Assembly: GCF_026262505.1 (NCBI RefSeq)
Contig: NC_067208.1
Location: 5,341,962 to 5,405,961 of the forward strand
Source of the DNA: Trichomonas vaginalis G3
Taxonomy: Eukaryota > Parabasalia > Trichomonadida > Trichomonadidae
Direction: 5' to 3'
Length of the DNA: 64,000 bases
Part shown: in pieces, positions 20,501-28,763 of the stretch
How the letters are laid out: each line of letters begins with the position of its first letter
Position numbering within the stretch: position 1 is the stretch's first letter
Notes under the pieces: generated by a model
Told to the model about the DNA's origin: nothing
Database searches by the model: none
The model's input: only the letters and a program-made list of their open reading frames with translations
Translations under genes and position numbers: made by a program

Positions 20501-20819
20501 ACGCGAAGACTCAAATACAGACTATGACAAACTCTTTCTAGGATATAGGTTACCTGAGATGGGCGACCAGAGCCAAAAGGCAAAAAGGGCATGGAAAATT
20601 TGCAACATACTAGATGAACATGAGGCAAAGATGCAACAACTTGAAGCAGAGGGCAAGTTACCAAAGCGACACCAAAGAAGAAGAGTAGAACAAAGTGAAA
20701 GTAGTGAAGAAGTAACTTCATCTAGTGAAAGTAGTGGCAATGAAGGAAAAAGAAGAGTTAAAAACTCAGTCAGGAAGAAAGTAAAGCTTGGTCGGAGTGG
20801 GTTCTATTATGACATATAA
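17520..20819 (+). CDS. Large coiled-coil Maverick protein, probable virion component
   Basis: This is a 1099-residue protein starting 32 nt after the terminal repeat. The N-terminus is highly basic (MPRKLRKNIRKRKRALK), like a nucleic-acid-binding or core-protein tail. Residues about 85-300 are predicted coiled coil (Lys/Glu/Gln-rich). Residues about 400-460 are a Pro/Gln/Thr linker with a 12-bp DNA repeat encoding PTQQ. The C-terminal half is acidic-to-mixed globular, and the end (SESSEEVTSSSESSG then KKVKLGR) is again low complexity and basic. I recognise no enzyme motif. Position before the major capsid gene suggests a structural role. Copy 2 carries a broken version at 51429-54639. Confidence 0.75.
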   Translation: MPRKLRKNIRKRKRALKHPIVRLTPQQQLQQQMLNDPTMLQQMSSNPMLLNRVTGAQSGGLRAALLAKMAGYGGAADGTAYNPQSQMNLSSLKNQITDVKKSNIDIQKQISENEKKLEYDRHTKKLNELNVEKKKKEEQLKELSTEEYAKKVSEKAAEVAKMEQDVINLKNHTTQYKILKDEEIKQKALKTYMDSDEYKKEVEANVKAEKLLQLQNQTVQYENLAQESKNNDAAMQKAMKSAEYIKANNDWLDAQANAKAAQLIGSIRTKIQADEDSSNEALTNADFKNAFEALHSKVKQVNDFSSGKKLKSEGFDKELKEVAQNMTKITDAATRQAVQSAYDAVRATVVKSQEKELQQTKTDLVNAFLRTKSQVGHYAADGTYVPAGGTYIPPNPPREAPAPGLPRTFTSSHGHRHRHAPKPTQQPTQQPTQQPTQQPTVQNPAQQPTVQNPAQQQPQTEQGHKRSREQGNQEFLKMLKEECGFPDTVDFSDRYKEAIRKFKDGNTDPNLFSFMAQHQNGYNLKPGKYKLAKGYDLIAYHPNDMDEFTPRYLMSELNDNSTFVMKRVKNRDGTKEQKLMNADDVDREIVENGLGIYEMPADEVQETPQEEVQIQPDMEEIVQQQQLEEPEGNEQVLPLETNFTELDEDLEQPKNLDPQQEYAENMEYFQESKKNSADIVEEYRKMFADIQKTPTPDENIQHRMEELKENVRKYNNPFYLRAFNVQSSDELGENKRLNFKKTYRNETLFKVHSEPNQDGNKPTFVSADDGTTMRWGHKANPDRWFINLQPQFQEVVDAMELNGERDIAGILSAALMPLKDMKHADILDQYEMNMADGNITPDVLEHLSQRTTQNHRDGIFGEEFRKKVREGEGREPIVHDLANESLQNVIKTYFADNEPRRDEYLRKLKWTVPNEMLVLKNMFLDKIKPTTEINDARLKDWVKAFPFTKDIVGNMERKPEWLQKHIFGNEHIPYGQALFEELEPETQDRVMQTIREDSNTDYDKLFLGYRLPEMGDQSQKAKRAWKICNILDEHEAKMQQLEAEGKLPKRHQRRRVEQSESSEEVTSSSESSGNEGKRRVKNSVRKKVKLGRSGFYYDI
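18781..18900 (+). repeat. Coding minisatellite (PTQQ-type repeats)
   Basis: A 12-bp unit (CAACCAACACAA) is repeated about four times, followed by two 27-bp units containing CCAACAGTTCAAAACCC. The corresponding stretch in copy 2 (52690-52800) has a different arrangement, so the linker is hypervariable. Confidence 0.8.
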
Positions 20820-20851
20820 ATCCAACTATTCTATATTTTTACCCATATGAA

Positions 20852-22456
20852 ATGTACGCCGCTCAGAATATAACGCCAACAGTTTTGGATGCCATGAATG
20901 GAAATGTTTCCGAATGGTATAACGAATGCGACAATGCCATTAGAAGGTCAGAAATAGTTCCTGGAACTTACGAATATACAACTGCTGTTTCTTATGGAAA
21001 CGTAGGTGAGTTTGGAGAAGGTTCTTCAACAACAGTAGATATTGCTTGCGACAGGTTTCATATAATTTCTATTGACAACTCTTTCTTATACGTGGAACAA
21101 GACATTGAAATAAAACCTTCTGCCAAGTTGTCTGACAAGAAAGGTTGCAATGGAATTTTCTATGTCGGATACCAATATGCTCCAGAAGTTTTCATGGGAT
21201 ATAAGATATATTCTAACTCTGACTTAGTTCAAACAGTAACATGGGCAAACTATGAATGGTTCGCTTTGAGAAACTCAGTACAACCACAAGCTAGAGAACA
21301 AACAGACCAGTATGCAACTATTGAGAAAATAAGAAGACTTGACCCTAACGTTCCAGGAGTTTATGTTGACCTTTCTGGACAAACTGCAGCAGCAGTAACC
21401 AAAGTAAAATTGAAACTTAGAGTTCCTTTGTCATCTTTCCTCATCTTCAGGTTTTTAAGATACTTGCCAAACTGGGCAGGAAAAATTTCTATCGAACTTA
21501 CTCCAAGCAAAAATAACTTAGTCATTGCACCAACACAAGACCCATTCACTCTTACTGTAGCTGGAACTGGTGGAGCCAAGTTCTGTGACTTTTGCAAAGA
21601 CAAAGTCGACTTAGACTTTGGTTTCTCAAACCTCAACACTGAAGTAAACTACTACTTCAATGCTGCTGGAACTGCTTGGGACCCAGTTAAGTTCACATGC
21701 GAAAAGTTTGAATGCAAGAGAATAGAAAGCAGACTTGCAGTCTATATGTTGGACCCAGATATTTCAAATGCTTTAGCTGCCAAATATATTGCAGTTCCAC
21801 TTATGTTCCCTATACACCAAATATCTGTCAAAGACTTTGCAGGTGAAGTTGGAAACCAAAGTGCTGACCCAGGTGCAAGAACAGATATTGCTTTAACAAC
21901 TGCAATGAAACATGCAGATACTATGTTTGTACTGTTCAGACGAACTATAAATGACTATTCTTGTTTCTACAACCCTGGTATTAAATATCATATAAACATA
22001 GATGGCAAATACTATCCAAGAGAAGAATATTCTACAGTTGAGGATATGAGGTCATACAACTTGACATTAGATGCTATGAACTTTAACAACAACTTCACAA
22101 CAACCATTAACCCTGAAATGCAAAGTTCTATTATGCCATATGTGAAAGTATGGACTCATACAGGAGCTCAAAACACTCAATATACAAATGGAGACCGTTC
22201 AAACTTTTGGCTTGGCATTCCATTTGCTGACTCAGAAGACTTTATGGGTGGTATTTCAACTGTTGGTACAGTTCAAATACAATATACTGGTGACAGAGAT
22301 GGTCCAAATGAATTGAAAGCAAAGAAGTTTACAAAACCAATAGCACTTTTCACGGAAGATGCTCTTTTGAAGATTCGTTCGATGAAACCTGCTGGGGCTC
22401 CTCAGATTGGTATAACGACAGCTTCCATCGAGCAGATTTTGGCAGCAGGTCAGTAA
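20852..22456 (+). CDS. Probable major capsid protein (double jelly-roll type)
   Basis: This is a 534-residue protein with ATG at 20852, 32 nt after the upstream gene. It is rich in beta-strand patterns and aromatic residues, with no enzyme motif (YVEQDIEIKPSAKLSDKK, FYVGYQYAPEVFMGYKIYS). The length, the position beside a penton-like gene and packaging ATPase, and strong conservation in copy 2 fit the major capsid protein of Polintons. That fold assignment is inference from family context and needs a structure prediction. It is the best-conserved gene between the two copies. Its 3' end overlaps the leftward gene 22350-22769 by 107 nt. Confidence 0.72.
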   Translation: MYAAQNITPTVLDAMNGNVSEWYNECDNAIRRSEIVPGTYEYTTAVSYGNVGEFGEGSSTTVDIACDRFHIISIDNSFLYVEQDIEIKPSAKLSDKKGCNGIFYVGYQYAPEVFMGYKIYSNSDLVQTVTWANYEWFALRNSVQPQAREQTDQYATIEKIRRLDPNVPGVYVDLSGQTAAAVTKVKLKLRVPLSSFLIFRFLRYLPNWAGKISIELTPSKNNLVIAPTQDPFTLTVAGTGGAKFCDFCKDKVDLDFGFSNLNTEVNYYFNAAGTAWDPVKFTCEKFECKRIESRLAVYMLDPDISNALAAKYIAVPLMFPIHQISVKDFAGEVGNQSADPGARTDIALTTAMKHADTMFVLFRRTINDYSCFYNPGIKYHINIDGKYYPREEYSTVEDMRSYNLTLDAMNFNNNFTTTINPEMQSSIMPYVKVWTHTGAQNTQYTNGDRSNFWLGIPFADSEDFMGGISTVGTVQIQYTGDRDGPNELKAKKFTKPIALFTEDALLKIRSMKPAGAPQIGITTASIEQILAAGQ

Positions 22457-22769
22457 GTTGTTCTTGAACTGACTTCTCTCCGTCAAATATTGACAGTACG
22501 CCAGTTTTGACATAGTATTGTATTATAAACTTACCTTTAGAAATATCGGTCAGTTTTGTTGTTATATTTTTGTCTGCTTCAAGAACTTTCACCATCTCGG
22601 TTATACCAACTTTCTTTGCTTTATGAAAATATTTTGGTTCAGCAAAGACTGCTATTCTATAACATTTTCCATTGTTTGTGTAAAGAACTATTCTATCAAT
22701 GAACTTGTATTGTTTGTGTGTGTAAACTTTGTTTTGCTTCAATTCGAAGAGATACTCAAATACGTCCAT
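22350..22769 (-). CDS. Small Maverick protein, unknown, antisense to the capsid gene end
   Basis: This is a 139-residue protein starting at ATG 22769 (MDVFEYLFELKQNK). The first 95 residues are conserved in copy 2 (56583-56302). The last ~35 codons lie antisense to the capsid gene's terminal codons. It is basic and Lys-rich with no recognised domain, and it is divergent from the rightward gene at 22788, sharing an 18-nt start region. Confidence 0.6.
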   Translation of the reverse strand: MDVFEYLFELKQNKVYTHKQYKFIDRIVLYTNNGKCYRIAVFAEPKYFHKAKKVGITEMVKVLEADKNITTKLTDISKGKFIIQYYVKTGVLSIFDGEKSVQEQLTDLLPKSARWKLSLYQSEEPQQVSSNESSKEHLP

Positions 22770-22787
22770 CTTTTTATTCTAAGTAAA

Positions 22788-23333
22788 ATGTCATTTCCGA
22801 AAAATAGAAGCGTAAGTGTTTCAAAAGGTTTAATGGCGGTGGCAGACGTAAAGTTAAATTCACCAACTCAAACAAACAGTCAAAGTGTTGTTGTCAATGT
22901 CAAAGACAGAGATGTTGAAGTGGGGAAACCATACGAAGACGAAGATGGTATAACAATAGTTCCTGTAAAAGAACCAACATATCCTGAAGTTAGCAGAGAC
23001 TTAAGTTCTGTTGCAGATATTCGAAATGACTACCAACAACTTAAAGACAAACTTAAAACTCAGGAGAAGATTTGTCAGGCTTTGGGTATAATGTTAAACT
23101 TGGTCGAACACAACCCTGTAAAAGTGAACTCATATGTCATCGCACCTCATGAAATTTTGAAAGAACTATTGAAACTTTTGACAGAGGCAGACGATATAAA
23201 CATCAAAGAAATAGAACCTGACATTGCTTGCTGTGGTGTTTCATATAATGTCATTGACAAGATATACGTTATGAAAGGAGGTGAAACGTTGAACTTAAAA
23301 TATAGTTTCCCAGACGTCATAAAAAATATTTGA
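22788..23333 (+). CDS. Maverick protein, unknown function (181 aa)
   Basis: The start ATG 22788 follows TCTAAGTAAA, a leader also seen before the next gene (GCTAAGTAAAA). The protein begins MSFPKNRSVSVSKGL and contains a predicted helical middle (SVADIRNDYQQLKDKLKT). It ends with a mixed alpha/beta part containing a CC pair. It is well conserved in copy 2 (56602-57138). It lies between major and minor capsid genes, so a virion or assembly role is plausible, but no motif supports it. Confidence 0.7.
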   Translation: MSFPKNRSVSVSKGLMAVADVKLNSPTQTNSQSVVVNVKDRDVEVGKPYEDEDGITIVPVKEPTYPEVSRDLSSVADIRNDYQQLKDKLKTQEKICQALGIMLNLVEHNPVKVNSYVIAPHEILKELLKLLTEADDINIKEIEPDIACCGVSYNVIDKIYVMKGGETLNLKYSFPDVIKNI

Positions 23334-23373
23334 CGACCACAACATTTCATTAAAATTTACTTGCTAAGTAAAA

Positions 23374-24184
23374 ATGGCAGAAGACATAGTGGTTTATACT
23401 ATTACAACTAAAAACCCTGAGTCATATAATTCTATAACAACAAACTTACAAAGTCCTCAAGGACGATATTGTAAACTGACCTTAAACACGATGAACGACT
23501 AAAGCCTGTTTTGCTCTTTTGACACCAGAAGACTTTGTTGTTGTGAATGGTAAAAAATACTCCTTTGAAGATACTTACTCAGATATACCACCAACAGGTT
23601 TTGTTGACTTATTTAATACTTTAAGGACGGATGTAACATGTGCTGCAACTAGAGCAGGTTTCATTATGTTTGGATGTCCGACTGAGTTTAGTATAAACGA
23701 TATGAGCTATAATACAAAACTTATTTCTGGTTTTTACTACCAACAGTTTCCTATAACAGGAAAAGGTGTCATACAAGGTTTGTCTGTTCCATTGACTTTA
23801 AGTACACCTATTTTATATATTGTTTCAAACTTAGGTTCAAAGTGCTATTCGAATGTCGACAGAAACTACTATGACCAAAAGATACTCATGCGTATAAACA
23901 ACACTTTCTCTGCTGGTTTGCCTATTGTTCATTCGAATGCAGAGTTTTCAGCTTTAGTGAACTCAAACACTTTAGCAAACATAAACTTAACCTTAGTTGA
24001 CGCAAACTTTGTTCCTGTAAAACTTTTATGTCCTATGTATTTGTCAATGACGGCAGAAAGTTTCGAATTGGAAGATGCAACTGGTGAAAGTATTGTACTA
24101 CAAGAACAACTTCAACAACAAATAGCTCAAGAACAACAAATGCAACAAATGGAACAAATGCAACAACAAATAGCTCAAGAATAA
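23374..24184 (+). pseudogene. Probable penton-like minor capsid protein, frameshifted
   Basis: ATG 23374 opens MAEDIVVYTITTKNPESYNS, but the frame hits a stop near 23500. An inserted A is present relative to copy 2 (ATGAACGAC versus ATGACGAC). The remainder reads on from 23519 for 221 residues in another frame. The protein is beta-rich and of the right size and place, next to the major capsid gene, for the single-jelly-roll penton of Polintons. It ends in a Gln-rich tail (QQQIAQEQQMQQM). The fold is inferred. Copy 2 lacks this frameshift but has others, so a sequencing error cannot be excluded. Confidence 0.6.
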
Positions 24185-24216
24185 AAAAAATATTTTTTTT
24201 ATTTTTATATAAAAAA

Positions 24217-25452
24217 ATGTACAGAATAGACGTTTCAGATTTTTATGACTTCCAAGCGTTCAGAAATATGTGTCCATTTCGAGACTATAACAAAGCAGTC
24301 GAGAATTTGAAACGTTTAGTCATTTATGTCGACTCTGCCCCAGAATGTTATGTCATGAAAGAATGGGATGTAGTCTTTAACAAACCTAAAGCGACAATAG
24401 TTTCAGAACAAGAATGTAAACAGAAACTTAAGAAAATAATAGTTGTACAAGTTGGCATGAAGATGTTAGATGCTTGGGATATCTTATTGTCAAAGTTAGA
24501 AGATTTTTCAGTTCGTGGTATAAAGTTCTATACACCATCTCCAAACTTCTATTCTATCTTCACTGGATATAAATACGAACAAGTAGAATGGAAAGAAAAT
24601 GTTATAGAAGCTTGGTTAGACCATGTCAAAGAAATTATATGCAATGGAAACGAAAGAGTCTATGAGTATATCTTATGTTGGTTTGCAAACATCTTACAAC
24701 ATCCAAGTGCTAAAAATGAAACTGCTCTCATCATAATTGGAAAACAAGGAACAGGTAAGAACACTTTCTTTACAGATATCTTATGCAAACTGTTAGAGGG
24801 CTATTCGAACCCGAATATGACAAACTTAGAAAACATCTGCGGTAAATTTAACTCTTCAATAGAGAATATGAAACTTATAGTATGTAACGAACTTCAAAGT
24901 ATAGATACAACAAAGGTTTTAAACTCAGATGCTTTGAAGAGTCTTATAACAGACAAAGTTGGAGTTGTTGAAAGAAAATATAAAGACCAAAGAGTTTGTG
25001 AAAATGTTGCAAACTTCGTCATGGTTTCAAACAACGCCGTTCCGATGAAGTTAGAAAGTTCTGACAGAAGATATGTAGTTGTCAGAACGTCAGAAGCTCA
25101 TATGCAAGATACAGAATATTTTGACGACTTAGCAGAAACTTTGACATCTGACTTTTACAACCACTTGTTCTCATATTTCATGACATTAGATATTTCAAAG
25201 TTCAATCCAAGACAAATTCCACATACCGAAGAGAGACAAACATTGTTAGAAGCAAACAAGAGTGTATATGAACTGTTCATAGATGAAACTGACTTTGAGT
25301 GTTTAGATGAAAGGTCATTGTACGATTCGTATAAACAGTATTGCCAAGAGTATGGTTATATGACAGCGTCTAAACGAACATTCTTGGCAAATGTCAAAAG
25401 TCTTTTAGATGTTCAGAATGGTGTATATACAAAGAAAAATTTTTCTGAGTAA
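24217..25452 (+). CDS. SF3-type helicase (DUF5906/D5-like)
   Basis: This is a 411-residue protein. Motifs visible are Walker A GKQGTGKN (175-182), a Walker B-like segment KLIVCNE (219-225), and motif C ending VSNN about 45 residues later. The spacing and the linking segment (ALKSLITDKVGVVERK) match viral SF3 helicases of the DUF5906 group, which unwind DNA at replication forks of small DNA viruses and plasmids. The N-terminal ~130 residues lack primase motifs. With pPolB it would give the element its own replication machinery. Copy 2 has a broken version (58254-59473). Confidence 0.85.
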   Translation: MYRIDVSDFYDFQAFRNMCPFRDYNKAVENLKRLVIYVDSAPECYVMKEWDVVFNKPKATIVSEQECKQKLKKIIVVQVGMKMLDAWDILLSKLEDFSVRGIKFYTPSPNFYSIFTGYKYEQVEWKENVIEAWLDHVKEIICNGNERVYEYILCWFANILQHPSAKNETALIIIGKQGTGKNTFFTDILCKLLEGYSNPNMTNLENICGKFNSSIENMKLIVCNELQSIDTTKVLNSDALKSLITDKVGVVERKYKDQRVCENVANFVMVSNNAVPMKLESSDRRYVVVRTSEAHMQDTEYFDDLAETLTSDFYNHLFSYFMTLDISKFNPRQIPHTEERQTLLEANKSVYELFIDETDFECLDERSLYDSYKQYCQEYGYMTASKRTFLANVKSLLDVQNGVYTKKNFSE

Positions 25453-25489
25453 ATTTTAAAAAAAATATTTTTTTTATCCGATAGAAAAG

Positions 25490-25909
25490 ATGACGAAATT
25501 CATCTCAGTAAACAAGTATATGTCAGGACTTAAAGAAGAACTAGACCCATTCACATATTTGAATGTTTACTTCTACCATTTTGAAAAGTCTACATTTGAC
25601 AAAGTTTGGAACATCGAACCAGTTAAGTTTGCTATTGTGACTAAAAATGGTGCGAAATTTGAAGACTTAGACATAGAAGGTTTGTTAACAGTCAAAGAAA
25701 GTTTTGACAGAAGGTTTTCAAACCTTAAAGAAGGCAAAGCATACAAACTTGTTATACCTTATGAACCAAAGAAAGCAGACGACTATGAATATTATGAGTC
25801 TAAGATAGTTGAAGTTCAAGGTAAATTGGGTAAAAAGATTTTAGAGTCTAAGCCAGTGTTTGCTCCTAAAGAGGAAGAGAACATTGACATTGACCCAGAA
25901 ATGTTCTAA
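25490..25909 (+). CDS. Maverick protein, unknown function (139 aa)
   Basis: ATG 25490 follows an A/T-rich leader. The protein is rich in beta strands and Lys/Glu, has an acidic C-terminus (EEENIDIDPEMF) and shows no recognisable motif. It lies immediately downstream of the helicase in the same direction, so an accessory replication role such as ssDNA binding is conceivable but unsupported. Copy 2 has a decayed copy (59516-59948). Confidence 0.65.
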   Translation: MTKFISVNKYMSGLKEELDPFTYLNVYFYHFEKSTFDKVWNIEPVKFAIVTKNGAKFEDLDIEGLLTVKESFDRRFSNLKEGKAYKLVIPYEPKKADDYEYYESKIVEVQGKLGKKILESKPVFAPKEEENIDIDPEMF

Positions 25910-25925
25910 AAATAAAATTTTATTT

Positions 25926-26372
25926 TTACATGTCAAATTTCTTTTTCTCTGGCTCTGGTTCTTTCTTCTCTTCTTCTACTTTCTTTTCTTTCTTTTCTCT
26001 CTTCTTCTTCTCTGGTGGAGTTATGTCAAACTTCTCAGAACCATATTTTTGTAAAAGTGCTTTGTCATTTAATAGCTCTTCTATTCTGTTTTCTATTTCA
26101 TTTTCAAGAACAGCGCATGTGTCTTCTTTGCATTCTAAGAAGTTTTGTTGGACTTCATCTCTCCAAGAGGCGTCATCTCTGTCAACAAGTCTGTCATTGA
26201 CAAATTTTAAGACTTCTCTGCTTAAGGTTTTATGGTTCTTGTCATATTCCCAGAAACAGAACTTTAGAACAAATTCACCTTTCTTGTTTACACTATGTAA
26301 GATTTTATGGTCGACAGATGTTTTGCTGTCGAAAAGCTTGTCTCGAATATAGATAGCGAAATCGCTAGACAT
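25926..26372 (-). CDS. Maverick protein with a Lys/Glu-rich tail, unknown function
   Basis: This is a 148-residue protein starting at ATG 26372. The first ~115 residues look globular and helical (MSSDFAIYIRDKLFD). The last ~35 are an extended Lys/Glu/Pro tail. It lies tail-to-tail with the preceding gene, 17 nt apart, and divergent from the ATPase. A decayed copy is present at 59964-60404. Confidence 0.65.
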   Translation of the reverse strand: MSSDFAIYIRDKLFDSKTSVDHKILHSVNKKGEFVLKFCFWEYDKNHKTLSREVLKFVNDRLVDRDDASWRDEVQQNFLECKEDTCAVLENEIENRIEELLNDKALLQKYGSEKFDITPPEKKKREKKEKKVEEEKKEPEPEKKKFDM

Positions 26373-26407
26373 TTCCTAAAGATAAAATTTTTAATTTTTC
26401 TAAAAAT

Positions 26408-27283
26408 ATGTTAGAAAAAAAGTTTGCTGACATTGACAAGAAATTTGAGAATGTTTTAAATAAGAACAAGAGGAAGTTGGAAAATGCTCAGATAAAACCC
26501 ATACATGACAAGTTCTTATTTGCTCAGAATGGTATAACAGGTCTAATCGCACCACCTGGGTCGGGTAAGACTTTCACTTATCTTAAAATGGCTGCACAAC
26601 AACAAGAACTAGATGAGAAGAACCCATTCTATGAGTTAGTAGTCATTTGTAGTACTTCGGGTCAATTTGACCAAACCGTCAATTCGTTCAAAGATATTAT
26701 AAAGAAGTCTAAGTTAGTATGTATAAAAGACTCTGAGTTGTTAGATTGGATAAAGAAGTACCAAAGAAGAGTTTTGAAGTACAATGCTATAAATGAGTAT
26801 GTCAATTCTAAGTTTAAAGACCCAAATGAGGAAATGCAGAGAATATTAGAGAAGAAACACTTCAGAAACAAACAGAAAGAGATTGAGTACCTTTCGAAGA
26901 AATTGCAATCTTACGATTGGAAGACTTACCCTCATAGATGTCTTCTTATCTTAGATGACTTTGCTTCTCATCCTTTGTTAAAGAACAGAGAACAAGACAT
27001 GTGTCGAATTCTTAAGAAGCTCAGACACTTTAACATCTCTGTTGTCATTTGTGTACAGACAGCCAAGAGTTTAAGTAAGGATGTAAAGAGAATACTTACT
27101 GATATCATACTTTTCCCCGGATTGTCCGAAGACGATTTCATGGAACTTATGAAAGAGTCCATGGCAGGTAAGTTTGACAGACATGAACTATGGGAGAAGT
27201 ACAAAGTCATACAAGACCCTCATACTTCTTTCAGAATTCATATCTACGCAAACAAAGTTCAAATTGTAAAAAGTCAAGCGTAA
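26408..27283 (+). CDS. A32-like genome-packaging ATPase (FtsK/HerA superfamily)
   Basis: This is a 291-residue protein. Walker A is PPGSGKT (about 49-55). Walker B is LLILDD (about residue 180), followed by a strand ending in a polar residue (VVICVQTAK), the usual arrangement in poxvirus A32-like and Polinton ATPases. A coiled linker sits between the Walker motifs (MQRILEKKHFRNKQKEIEYL). Its role would be pumping element DNA into capsids. The stop is followed directly by the 22-bp repeat block. Copy 2 has a heavily decayed version (60437-61322). Confidence 0.88.
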   Translation: MLEKKFADIDKKFENVLNKNKRKLENAQIKPIHDKFLFAQNGITGLIAPPGSGKTFTYLKMAAQQQELDEKNPFYELVVICSTSGQFDQTVNSFKDIIKKSKLVCIKDSELLDWIKKYQRRVLKYNAINEYVNSKFKDPNEEMQRILEKKHFRNKQKEIEYLSKKLQSYDWKTYPHRCLLILDDFASHPLLKNREQDMCRILKKLRHFNISVVICVQTAKSLSKDVKRILTDIILFPGLSEDDFMELMKESMAGKFDRHELWEKYKVIQDPHTSFRIHIYANKVQIVKSQA

Positions 27284-27382
27284 AAAATGTAAGTGTTTGG
27301 TCTTAGTCTGTTGTGGTTCTGGGGCTGTCGGTTCTTCTGGCTTTGGAATGGACTCGGTTGGTGGTACGTCGGACATTCGTTT
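27284..27382 (-). pseudogene. Truncated start of a proline-rich Maverick gene
   Basis: Reading leftwards from ATG near 27382, about 30 codons (MSDVPPTESIPKPEEPTAPE) match the start of the longer, broken Pro-rich gene in copy 2 (63205-63790). In copy 1 the frame runs into the end of the ATPase gene, so most of the gene has been deleted. Confidence 0.5.
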
Positions 27383-27384
27383 GT

Positions 27385-27850
27385 GTCCTGTCGGATGGAA
27401 GGACTTTTCCTGTCGGAAGGAAGGACTTTTCCTGTCGGAAAGAAAAACTTTTCCTGTCGGAAAGAAAAACTTTTCCTGTCGGAAAGAAAAACTTTTCCTG
27501 TCGGAAAGAAAAATTTTTCCTGTCGGAAAGAAAAATTTTTCCTGAAGGTCGGCCAAAAAGTTCTCAATTTTCGAAAATTTGAATGGTTTACGGACGGACA
27601 ACTGGAAAAATTTTTCCTGTTGGAAGGAAAATTTTTTCCTGTCGGAAGGAAAATTTTTTCCTGTTGGAAGGAAAATTTTTTCCTGTTGGAAGGAAGAGTT
27701 CTTCCTGTTGGAAGGAAAATTTTTTCCTGTTGGAAGGAAGAGTTCTTCCTGTTGGAAGGAAGAGTTCTTCCTGTCGGAAGGAAGGACTCGGAATGCCAGA
27801 AGGAAGGACTCGGAATGCCAGAAGGAAGGACTCGGAATGCCAGAAGGATT
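27385..27850. repeat. 22-bp tandem repeat array, open in all frames
   Basis: About 16 units of the type TTTTCCTGTCGGAAAGAAAA, plus three related units with GAATGCCAGAAGGAAGGACT, are in tandem. A non-repeat interruption lies at 27545-27605. Each unit contains the small inverted repeat TTCC-TGTC-GGAA. Since 22 is not a multiple of 3 and the unit lacks stops, long ORFs appear in several frames on both strands. I regard these as artefacts of the repeat. A related array begins near 63780 in copy 2. Confidence 0.9.
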
Positions 27851-27922
27851 TGACAAGACAATTTACCTTATAGAGCTACCTGAGCCATCTTTGGTGTCAA
27901 GCTTGAAAAATATATGGTTCAT

Positions 27923-28702
27923 TTACTCTTCCTCTTTGAAGTTGTCAAAATACTCTGTTATTTTTTCTTTCAGTAGCGGTAAATCTTCTTTGAATGTAAG
28001 TATTGTACAACCTTTCATATCATAGTGTGTTTGAGGTAACGTATCTTGAACTATCTGTTTAACATCTTCATTCGGTGTCATTGAAATCGGTAAGTTTTCG
28101 CGATAGAACCAATTTCTGTCAGATTTGTAAATCTTAGCAAGGTCGTAAAAGCTTTTGTTGTTTCTTCTGACTAAATGCAACATAACCATATCTCTGTCTT
28201 CTTCATTTTCCATCTCTTCAGTGTAAATCATATACTTATAGTTCTTTTCCTTACCTTTTGGTACCGAACGTGGTATTCTTTTCTGTATGTTTTTGTCTTC
28301 TTTCATCATATCTTCTCTCTGCTTTGTACAAAGTTCGTCAAGTAGCATAAGTATGTAGATTGCATAACGAGGTGAAGCCCACATTGCTATTGAACTAGCT
28401 AGGAACTTATGAACATATATACCTTTTAGATGCGATGGTAAGTTTTGTCTGTCTTGGTACATCTTTTTAAGTTCTACATGTTCAAACTCACTGAGGAGTT
28501 CATGAGTGCTATTTAATTCAAACCAGTCTTGTGGTTTCTTGGTATCTGGAGCAAAACATGCTGTCAAAATACTTTGCATTTGGTACATGTCATCTTTGAC
28601 CGAACGAATGAGACGTAACTGTTTGTTAAACTGTATGTACTCATATTCTTCATTTATGGCTTCATGAACGATAGCAGTTGTTGTGTTCTCTGTTGTTGTC
28701 AT
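27923..28702 (-). CDS. KilA-N domain protein
   Basis: This is a 259-residue protein starting at ATG 28702. The central segment (LKGIYVHKFLASSIAMWASP then RYAIYI) carries the KilA-N signature G-x-YVH...LA..IA.W.SP.FA. The domain is found in phage, NCLDV and some transposon proteins and binds DNA. A basic linker (IPRSVPKGKEKNYKY) and a second helical domain follow. A regulatory DNA-binding role is likely, but the target is unknown. A broken copy is at 61345-62246. Confidence 0.8.
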   Translation of the reverse strand: MTTTENTTTAIVHEAINEEYEYIQFNKQLRLIRSVKDDMYQMQSILTACFAPDTKKPQDWFELNSTHELLSEFEHVELKKMYQDRQNLPSHLKGIYVHKFLASSIAMWASPRYAIYILMLLDELCTKQREDMMKEDKNIQKRIPRSVPKGKEKNYKYMIYTEEMENEEDRDMVMLHLVRRNNKSFYDLAKIYKSDRNWFYRENLPISMTPNEDVKQIVQDTLPQTHYDMKGCTILTFKEDLPLLKEKITEYFDNFKEEE

Positions 28703-28763
28703 ATCTGTCTTTACATACAAAATAAAAAAAATATTTTATAAAAACTAACGCTATTTTTTTATC

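Noticed and set aside
22518-22787. N-terminal extension of the 181-residue protein
   Set aside because: The upstream frame is antisense to the 139-residue gene. ATG 22788 with the conserved AAGTAAA leader is the better start, and copy 2 agrees.
27400-27790. CRISPR-like array
   Set aside because: The units are contiguous tandem repeats without unique spacers, and the genome is eukaryotic.
27188-27861. Long ORFs on both strands through the 22-bp repeats
   Set aside because: The repeat unit has no stop in any frame and a period not divisible by 3, so open frames arise automatically. Only the ~30-codon start matching copy 2 (27382-27284) looks like former coding sequence.
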